From: Verrucomicrobiota bacterium | GTDB lineage: Bacteria; Verrucomicrobiota; Kiritimatiellia; JAAZAB01 | Reading direction: 5' to 3' | Length of the DNA: 11,437 nt | Assembly (NCBI GenBank): GCA_018896395.1 | Contig: JAHIMN010000202.1 | Span: 1-11,437 of the forward strand | Part shown: positions 6,193-11,437 of the stretch, piece after piece | Numbering within the stretch: the stretch's first letter is position 1 | Layout: each line of letters starts with the position of its first letter | Program-made: the position numbers and the translations under genes | Notes under the pieces: model-generated | What the model was told of the DNA's origin: nothing | What the model saw: only the letters and a program-made list of their open reading frames with translations | Database searches by the model: none

Positions 6193-7317
6193 TTATACCC
6201 ACACTCCCGGAATCGCAGTGCCGCAGCCGGGGCACTTGCCGTTTTTCAGGTCGTTGGAAAGCACCCCCATGCCGTAGCGTTTGACCACGGCAGCTTTGCA
6301 TTTCGGGCAATATGTGTTCTCCCCTTCGACGCCAGGCATGTTGCCGACATAGACGAAATTGCAACCCTGATCCATGGCGATCTGCCGGGCCTTGATCAGC
6401 GTGTTGATCGGGGTTGGGGGAAGATTCCGGAGTTTGTAGTCAGGATGAAACCGCGTGAAGTGCAACGGCACGTTTGGACCCAGATCCTTGACGATCCAGG
6501 CCGTCATGCGTTTGATCTCGTCCAAATCATCATTCAGCGGCGGGATGATCAGCACGACAATCTCGAACCACACACCTGAGCCGGCCAACCGTTTCAGGGT
6601 ATCGAGCACGGGCTGCAGTTGACCGGCGCAGGTTTCCTCGTAGAACTTTTGCGAAAAACCTTTGAAGTCTATTTTGATGGCGGTCGCCACCGAGCACCAC
6701 TCCTTGAGCGGTTTCTCGTTGAGGAACCCGTTGCTGACTATGACGTTCCCTAATCCCGCTTCTTTCGCCGCTTTGGCGCAGTCAAGGATATACTCGGTGA
6801 ACACCACCGGTTCGCTGTAGGTGTAAGCGATTGTCTTAACCTTTTGCGCTAATGCCAACCGGACAATTTCCTCCGGGCTCTTGAATGGCGCTGAAACGTC
6901 TTCGGGACTGGCTTGAGAAATGTCCCAGTTTTGACAGAACTTGCATTCAATGTTGCATCCTACGGTTGCGATTGAGAAGGCCCGGGTCCCAGGATACACA
7001 TGGAAGAACGGCTTTTTTTCTATAGGGTCGTTGTGCGTGAGGCATGGCCGCCCCCAGACAAGCGAGTAATACTTGCCGCTTCTGTTTTCACGCACTCTAC
7101 ACCGGCCGCGTTTTCCATCAGGTACCGTGCACTGCCATGGACAGAGGCGACAACGCACCGAGCCGCCAGCCAACTTCTCGTAGAAGTCCGCTTCATGGAG
7201 AGTGGCGTCAGCCGATTCAGTCGCCAGGATATCGCGACAAACCGCACAAGCCGCGACAGCAATTCCCGCAGTCTCAAGGAACTGACGGCGAGACACGTAG
7301 CGGTCACAAAGTTTCAT
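6193..7317 (-). CDS. amrS: AmmeMemoRadiSam system radical SAM enzyme (AmrS-like) with Tat signal
   Basis: 374 residues. The radical SAM cluster motif is CNIECKFC (Cys121, Cys125, Cys128), followed by QNWDIS, and the family's Cys-rich N-terminal module is present (CRLC at 56-59, Cys63, Cys73). A C-terminal CPKC...CPGC pair (337-340, 362-365) looks like a zinc ribbon. The AmmeMemoRadiSam family usually goes with AMMECR1 and MEMO1 proteins; neither is encoded in this window, and the reaction is not well characterised. The N-terminus has SRRQFLETAG then a hydrophobic stretch, a twin-arginine export signal; VAAC at 21-24 could be a lipobox. The start at 7317 has AAAGGAGA upstream, and its first 14 nt overlap the ATPase gene, implying translational coupling. 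Confidence 0.9.
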   Translation of the reverse strand: MKLCDRYVSRRQFLETAGIAVAACAVCRDILATESADATLHEADFYEKLAGGSVRCRLCPWQCTVPDGKRGRCRVRENRSGKYYSLVWGRPCLTHNDPIEKKPFFHVYPGTRAFSIATVGCNIECKFCQNWDISQASPEDVSAPFKSPEEIVRLALAQKVKTIAYTYSEPVVFTEYILDCAKAAKEAGLGNVIVSNGFLNEKPLKEWCSVATAIKIDFKGFSQKFYEETCAGQLQPVLDTLKRLAGSGVWFEIVVLIIPPLNDDLDEIKRMTAWIVKDLGPNVPLHFTRFHPDYKLRNLPPTPINTLIKARQIAMDQGCNFVYVGNMPGVEGENTYCPKCKAAVVKRYGMGVLSNDLKNGKCPGCGTAIPGVWV

Positions 7318-9511
7318 CGTGCATCTCCTTTCGTCGGTTTTCACCATGCAACAATCGCAGCGCGTTAAAGACAACCAGCAAAGACGCGCCCATGTCGGCG
7401 GCAATTGCCATCCACAGCGTCGCCACTTGCAGTAGGGCCAGCGCCATGAACGCGGCTTTCACGCTCAATGCAAAGATAATGTTCTGCCGGATGATGCGCA
7501 AGGAACGCCGCGCGTGTCGGACTAACCAGGGTAAACGCGCCAAGTCGTCGGACATGAGGGCAATATCCGCCGTCTCGATCGCCGCGTCGGTCCCGACAGC
7601 CCCCATCGCAATCCCGATGGTGGCCGTGGCCAGCGCGGGCGCATCGTTGACGCCATCGCCTACCATGGCGACGGAACCGTGGCTCCGTTCGATCTCCAGA
7701 ATCGCCTGCATCTTGTCTTCCGGCAGCAGTTCCGCCCGCACTTCATCCACACCCACTGCGCGACCAACCGCGTCCGCCGTACCTTGGTTGTCGCCGGTGA
7801 GCATAACGACATGGCGCACACCGGCCGCCTTCAACTGGCGGACCAGGGCCGGGGCCTCCGGTCGAATGGAATCCGCCACACTGATCAGACCACAGACATG
7901 CCGGTCACTGCCCACCACAATAACGGAATGTCCCGTGTCTTCCATGCGTTGCGCATGCGCATGAATTTCGGACTCCTCAACGCCCTTTTCATGCAGAAGT
8001 CGGTGGCTTCCCACCCAGAAGTGGCGGCCTTCAATCGTCGCTTCGGCGCCCCGGCCTTTAAGCGCGCGGAAGTCCTGAGCCACCAACGGCTCCACATTCT
8101 CCGTCCGGGCCTTGCTCAGTACAGCCGCTGCCAGCGGGTGTTCGCTGTGTGTCTCCAGCGCCGCCGCGCGGGCGAGTAGCTCGTTCTGTGTGTGGCCGTT
8201 CAAAGGAACGATCTCCTGTACCTCCGGTAGGCCCTTCGTCAACGTGCCGGTCTTGTCCAAGGCGAAGACGCGCACGCGCCCCGCCGCTTCCAGGAAGGCC
8301 CCGCCCTTGATCAACACGCCCGCCCTGGCCGCGGCCGTGAGGGCCGCGACAATGCTGACGGGCGTCGAAATCACCAGTGCGCAGGGGCAGGCAATCACCA
8401 GCATGACCAGCGCCTCATAAAACCAGCGCCCCCACTGTCCGCCAAACAGCGGCGGCACCACCGCGACCATGAATGCCACGGCAATCATGGCGGGGGTATA
8501 GTACCGCGCGAACTTCTCCACCCATTGCTCGACCGGCGCGCGGCGCGACTGGGCCTGCTCCACCATGCGGATGATCCGCGCCAGCGTGGTGTCGGCGGCG
8601 GGCTTGGTGGCTTTGAATTCGATAGCACCGTCTTCGTTGATTGTGCCCGCGAACACCTCATCTCCCTCCTGTTTGGCAACCGGCATGGATTCACCGGTGA
8701 TCGGGGCCTGGTTCACCGCCGTTCGGCCTTTGGAGACGATGCCGTCCAGCGGGATGCGTTCGCCAGGCCGCACCAGAACCGTTGCGCCGAGCGGGACTTC
8801 GGCGACCGCTTTTTCCATGATGTCCCCGTCATGGGGACCGATGTAGCGCGCAGTCGGCGGCGTCAGGTTGACGAGAGAGCGGATTGCCCGGCGAGCGCGG
8901 CCAACGCTCCACGATTCCAGCAATAACGAGAGCGCGAAAAGGAACGCGACCGTTCCGGCCTCGAACCACTGGCCGATAACCATCGCGCCCACCACGGCAA
9001 TGGTCATCAGCAGATTCATATCCGCCCGCAACCGTCGCAAGGCCAGCCAGGCCTTTGGAACAACAAACCAGCCCCCGGTCACAACCGCAGCGGCGTAAAG
9101 GAGTATGACCGGTAGAGGAAACTCGTGATGCGCCATGCCCTCACCGCCGATCAGCGCGTGCAACAGGTTCCCGTGCAGAAGCGCGTGAGCCAGGAAGCCC
9201 ATGAGCACCAGAGCGCCGGAACTCCAGCACATAAGCGTACGACCGCGCTTGTGCCACCAGCCTTCCTCAATAGCGCAAATCTCGGAAGGACATGCCGTGT
9301 CAATGGCTTCGGCTTCCAGCCCTGCTTTGCGCACGGCATCCAGGACAGCCTTTTCGTCAAGCCGACCGGTTTCATAGTGGACGGTCATTGTCCCGTCAAT
9401 GAGGTTGAAATCGAGATTCTCAACCCCGTGCAAGGCACCGACAGTTCCTTTGAGCGCGTTGACTTCCTCCGCGCAGTCCATGCCGCTGATTCTGTAGGTT
9501 CGTCGGATCAT
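7304..9511 (-). CDS. zntA: P1B-2 type heavy-metal (Zn/Cd/Pb) translocating P-type ATPase
   Basis: 735 residues. It exports divalent soft metals across the inner membrane using ATP. In order: an N-terminal HMA-like domain (1-70), a His-rich loop between the first helices (109-129), TGES (272-275), the metal site CPC (375-377), the phosphorylation site DKTGT (Asp419), the HP motif in SEHPLA (458-459) and GDGVNDAP (618-625). Lys685 in the seventh helix and Asp706 in ADMGASLLVVFNALRLL are the residues that mark the Zn/Cd/Pb subgroup. The HMA motif reads GMDCAEEV, keeping one cysteine of the usual CXXC; a CX4C pair (Cys74, Cys79) follows. The start at 9511 is chosen over 9568 because the HMA strand begins at once, although its ribosome binding site is weak. 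It overlaps amrS. Confidence 0.95.
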   Translation of the reverse strand: MIRRTYRISGMDCAEEVNALKGTVGALHGVENLDFNLIDGTMTVHYETGRLDEKAVLDAVRKAGLEAEAIDTACPSEICAIEEGWWHKRGRTLMCWSSGALVLMGFLAHALLHGNLLHALIGGEGMAHHEFPLPVILLYAAAVVTGGWFVVPKAWLALRRLRADMNLLMTIAVVGAMVIGQWFEAGTVAFLFALSLLLESWSVGRARRAIRSLVNLTPPTARYIGPHDGDIMEKAVAEVPLGATVLVRPGERIPLDGIVSKGRTAVNQAPITGESMPVAKQEGDEVFAGTINEDGAIEFKATKPAADTTLARIIRMVEQAQSRRAPVEQWVEKFARYYTPAMIAVAFMVAVVPPLFGGQWGRWFYEALVMLVIACPCALVISTPVSIVAALTAAARAGVLIKGGAFLEAAGRVRVFALDKTGTLTKGLPEVQEIVPLNGHTQNELLARAAALETHSEHPLAAAVLSKARTENVEPLVAQDFRALKGRGAEATIEGRHFWVGSHRLLHEKGVEESEIHAHAQRMEDTGHSVIVVGSDRHVCGLISVADSIRPEAPALVRQLKAAGVRHVVMLTGDNQGTADAVGRAVGVDEVRAELLPEDKMQAILEIERSHGSVAMVGDGVNDAPALATATIGIAMGAVGTDAAIETADIALMSDDLARLPWLVRHARRSLRIIRQNIIFALSVKAAFMALALLQVATLWMAIAADMGASLLVVFNALRLLHGENRRKEMHDETL
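7324..7331 (-). promoter_or_regulatory. Ribosome binding site of amrS inside the ATPase gene
   Basis: AAAGGAGA lies six bases before the amrS ATG, within the last codons of the ATPase gene (encoding part of RKEM). Its position supports the 14-nt overlap and coupled translation. Confidence 0.65.
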
Positions 9512-9541
9512 ATGGTATCGCTCGGAATTGAACCTAAAAAG

Positions 9542-9556
9542 AGCGGTTGAACCGCT
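9542..9556. promoter_or_regulatory. Perfect palindrome upstream of the ATPase gene
   Basis: AGCGGTT and AACCGCT flank a single central G, a perfect 7+7 inverted repeat that begins 31 bp upstream of the ATPase start codon. Half of it is the end of the adjoining decamer element. It could be an operator, but no regulator is known for this locus. Confidence 0.3.
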
Positions 9557-9710
9557 AATGAACGCCAATAAACGCTAATTGTTAGAGACTTGCAAAAACC
9601 TGAGACGACACCCAACGAGTGAACCAAATCATCTGCGGCTCTATGTGTTGACGCCTCGGTTTTCCAAAAAATATTTCATTATTGGCGTTCATTCGCGTGT
9701 ATTCGCGGTT
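9550..9710. repeat. MITE-like element with decamer-built terminal inverted repeats
   Basis: Each end consists of three back-to-back decamers of consensus RAACGCNAAT: left at 9550-9559, 9560-9569 and 9570-9579, right inverted at 9681-9690, 9691-9700 and 9701-9710. The two 30-base ends match at 24 of 30 positions. The 101-bp centre has no coding sequence. It looks like a non-autonomous palindromic element. Confidence 0.6.
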
Positions 9711-9780
9711 CCAACTGCCGGATTTAGGTTGAATTAGGCCCTGAAGCGGGGCAACTTTACCTGGCAACACGTATATTACG

Positions 9781-9871
9781 GTCATCCAGAGCGAAGCGAG
9801 GGATCTCCTACATACTGAACCCCAACGAGATTCCTCTCCCGATGTGCCTGCGCGATCAGGATCGGAATGAC
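9781..9871. repeat. GTCAT-ended intergenic element
   Basis: The 91-bp stretch starts GTCATCC and ends GGAATGAC, imperfect inverted ends, and contains GAGCGAAGCGAGGGATCTC. That phrase resembles dispersed intergenic repeats that I have seen in many bacterial genomes; only one copy is in this window. Confidence 0.4.
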
Positions 9872-9887
9872 AAGCTATTCAACATTG

Positions 9888-9917
9888 TCCGCCGTAGGCG
9901 GATCCGCCTCTGGCGGA
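9888..9917. repeat. Two adjacent perfect hairpins
   Basis: TCCGCC and GGCGGA occur twice in a row, closing a GTA loop (9888-9902) and then a TCT loop (9903-9917). All four arms are identical, so alternative pairings are possible. There is no T-run and no GTAG foot. Confidence 0.55.
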
Positions 9918-10071
9918 AAATTCCGATGCATCAAGGGTAGTTGAAGACACCCGCCTTGTCGAGACGCGAGCGTCCCCCCTGATCCTCGCCTAAGACAGGA
10001 CGTTTTGGGCGGTTTATCGTGCGACGCCCTGATTCCACGGCTCGGTCCTCGGAGCCGGAGGCTCCTCCGGA

Positions 10072-10157
10072 GCTGAGGCCAGGGACGCCTCGCCCTACCT
10101 GACACCCTATACAGTCCATCGATGTCTCCGGGTGGGGCGAAGCCTCAGGCTGAGTCG
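10072..10157. repeat. Distant inverted REP pair related to those around RAYT
   Basis: The unit at 10131-10157 has foot GTGG (10132-10135), outer arms GGC/GTC, GA facing GA, and inner arms AGCC/GGCT around TCA. The inverted partner at 10072-10098 has foot GTAG and the same first half as the intact copy at 4853-4881, but a disturbed second half. The feet face each other, as in the RAYT-flanking pairs, with the two copy types in reversed order. Confidence 0.65.
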
Positions 10158-10260
10158 CTGCCGCAAGGGTGTGCACCAAATGTCGAACCATGCGCAAGGC
10201 GCTTAGGCGATGATTTGGGGTCACCAACACACCTCCGCCGCAAATCACTTTGCATGGGGC

Positions 10261-10602
10261 CTACAGAATCGCCTCGCCTTCCGCGCCTGTCCGAACGTCA
10301 ACGGCGTGCGTCACGTCCATCACAAATATCTTGCCGTCGCCGTGGCGTCCGGTATGCGCGCTGTTCCGGATCGTTTGAACGATCCCTTGGGTTTCTTTAT
10401 CCCGGCAAACAATCTCGATCTTGGCCTTTGGCGCGTACCCCAGTTCGGCCGCCGGATCCTCGTAGTGCGGAGTTTTCCCGTCAATCCGGCGCCCGAATCC
10501 CTGGCACTGGATCACGGTCACTCCGTGGATTTTCTGGACGCGCAATGCGTCCGTCACCTTCTCCGCCATGAATCGCTGAACATAGGCTGTTACGAGTTTC
10601 AT
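10261..10602 (-). CDS. P-II family signalling protein linked to an RND metal pump
   Basis: 113 residues, the normal P-II length. P-II proteins are trimeric sensors that bind ATP/ADP and 2-oxoglutarate and regulate partner proteins through the T-loop. The Q34-G35-F36-G37 start of the T-loop, the B-loop TGRHGDGKIFV (84-94) and the C-loop RTGAEGEAIL (104-113) are clear. The T-loop (37-58) is unlike GlnB: the uridylylated Tyr51 is missing (Ala51), while Tyr47 and Tyr56 remain. AAAGG stands upstream of the ATG at 10602. It follows the RND pump gene by 15 nt and is surely cotranscribed, so a role in metal efflux rather than nitrogen control is likely. A variant P-II group (PII-NG) has been described beside such pumps. 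Confidence 0.9.
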   Translation of the reverse strand: MKLVTAYVQRFMAEKVTDALRVQKIHGVTVIQCQGFGRRIDGKTPHYEDPAAELGYAPKAKIEIVCRDKETQGIVQTIRNSAHTGRHGDGKIFVMDVTHAVDVRTGAEGEAIL

Positions 10603-10617
10603 GTTGCACCTTTCCTT

Positions 10618-11437
10618 TCATCCATTCGCCGCTGCGGACTCTCTTTGTTCTGCCTTTGAAACCACCAGCGTGTATAACACCGGCAACACAATCAGGGTCA
10701 GGAGCATCGCGGAAAGCAACCCGCCCAGCACCACGGCCGCCAGCGGACGCTGAATCTCCGACCCGCTCCCGGTGGCGTAGAGCAGCGGCAAGACGCCCAG
10801 CAGCGTGGTGGCGGCCGTCATCAGCAGGGCCCGGAAGCGCAGTTCGCATCCGCGCCGGACCGCCGCCATCGTCCCCAAGCCCTCGCGCCGCAACTGGTCA
10901 AAGAAAGCCACCAGCAGGGTCCCGTTCTCCACGGCGATGCCAAACAGCGCGATAAAACCAATTACCGCCGACACGCTCAGGTTAATGCCCAGGAAGAAGA
11001 TCGCCAGCACGCCGCCTACCAGGGCGAAGGGCAGGTTCACCAACACGAGCAATGCGCTGCGCATCGAATCCAACGCCGAGAAGAGCATGATGAAGATTAG
11101 CAGGATCGAAACCGGCACGACGACGGCCAGACGTTTCATGGCCCTTTGCTGGTTCTCGAATTGGCCGCCGTACTCCACAAAATACCTCGTCGGCAGCGTT
11201 GCCACCAGGGGGCGGATCGTCTGCTGTACCTCGGCCACGAAACCGCCCATGTCGCGCCCGCGGATATTGCATTCGACCACCACGCGTCGCATGCCATTCT
11301 CCCGGCTGATCTGGGCCGGCGCCTCCACCTCGCTGATTTCGGCCAACTGGCCCAGCGGCACCTGCGTCCCCGCCGGCGATGGGATGAGTATTTGTTTGAG
11401 CGCGCCGATATCGCGCCGATGCTTCTCCGTGAACCGC
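10618..11437 (-). CDS. Heavy-metal RND efflux pump, C-terminal 272 residues (CzcA/CusA family; 5' part outside window)
   Basis: The frame is open to the right edge, so only the C-terminal quarter of a protein of about 1000-1050 residues is seen. Such pumps are trimeric inner-membrane proton antiporters that expel metal ions through an outer-membrane channel. The segment IPSPAGTQVPLGQLAEI is typical of the heavy-metal RND docking region. It is followed by the last group of membrane helices with LPFALVGG and GFIALFGIAVENGTLL, then the cytoplasmic RGCELRFRALLMTA segment. The latter region resembles CzcA more than CusA, but metal specificity cannot be read from this part. The P-II gene follows 15 nt downstream. 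No adaptor or outer-membrane partner is visible, but they could lie beyond the edge. Confidence 0.95.
   Translation of the reverse strand, partial: RFTEKHRRDIGALKQILIPSPAGTQVPLGQLAEISEVEAPAQISRENGMRRVVVECNIRGRDMGGFVAEVQQTIRPLVATLPTRYFVEYGGQFENQQRAMKRLAVVVPVSILLIFIMLFSALDSMRSALLVLVNLPFALVGGVLAIFFLGINLSVSAVIGFIALFGIAVENGTLLVAFFDQLRREGLGTMAAVRRGCELRFRALLMTAATTLLGVLPLLYATGSGSEIQRPLAAVVLGGLLSAMLLTLIVLPVLYTLVVSKAEQRESAAANG

Larger units (their letters stand above)
9512..10260. other. Gene-free repeat region between the P-II gene and the ATPase gene
   Basis: About 750 bp without a credible coding frame; the small open frames here read straight through repeats. It contains a palindromic decamer element (9550-9710), a GTCAT-ended element (9781-9871), twin hairpins (9888-9917) and an inverted REP pair (10072-10157). 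The promoter of the ATPase gene should lie here, but no clear -35/-10 pair was found. No T-tailed terminator was found after the P-II gene. Confidence 0.6.

Noticed and set aside
7044..7964. 306-codon plus-strand open frame
   Set aside because: Antisense to amrS and the ATPase gene, crossing their overlap; Ala/Ser/Arg-rich shadow without domain features.
9570..9600. Possible promoter (TTGCAA and TTTATT with 17-base spacing on the minus strand) for the ATPase gene
   Set aside because: The -10 match is poor and it lies within a repeat arm; not supportable without transcript data.
9931..10248. 105-codon minus-strand open frame after the P-II gene
   Set aside because: It reads through the REP pair and GC-rich hairpins; no homology recognised and no convincing ribosome binding site.

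Overview
The window is a metal and metalloid resistance region from a GC-rich bacterium. Every convincing gene is on the minus strand, so transcription runs from high to low coordinates. No rRNA, tRNA or CRISPR array was seen. The organism cannot be fixed from sequence alone. The dense repeats (AACGCGAAT-type decamers, GTAG-footed REP hairpins with a RAYT transposase) resemble what I associate with Verrucomicrobiota and related PVC genomes, but that is a weak inference.

Layout in transcription order. (1) 11437-10261: the C-terminal part of a heavy-metal RND efflux pump (CzcA/CusA type) followed 15 nt later by a P-II-like signalling protein. (2) 10260-9512: about 750 bp without a credible gene, filled with four kinds of repeat. 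(3) 9511-6193: a P1B-2 type Zn/Cd/Pb ATPase overlapping by 14 nt an AmmeMemoRadiSam-type radical SAM enzyme that carries a twin-arginine signal. (4) 6192-5924: a 269-bp gap with a 26-codon remnant-like ORF and two GTAG-footed hairpin elements. (5) 5923-2795: an arsenic cluster, arsC (thioredoxin-type arsenate reductase), a REP-associated tyrosine transposase (RAYT) flanked by its probable REP elements, acr3 (arsenite efflux) and arsM (arsenite methyltransferase). (6) 2485-1910: an HdeD-family membrane protein. (7) 1851-1: an MltF-like lytic transglycosylase with two tandem solute-binding domains, cut off by the window edge.

How it fits together: ArsC reduces arsenate to arsenite, Acr3 exports arsenite and ArsM methylates it. 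The P-type ATPase moves Zn/Cd/Pb across the inner membrane, and the RND pump would carry metal onward across the outer membrane. HdeD and the MltF-like protein look like envelope-maintenance neighbours. No ArsR, MerR or other metal regulator is encoded here.

The most notable structure is the RAYT/REP unit inside the ars cluster. The repeats share a GTAG (or GTGG) foot, a GGC/GCC outer stem and facing GA/GA dinucleotides. Their inner stems differ in sequence yet still pair, which points to selection on the hairpin fold. One copy supplies the arsC stop codon, and further copies lie about 5 kb away.
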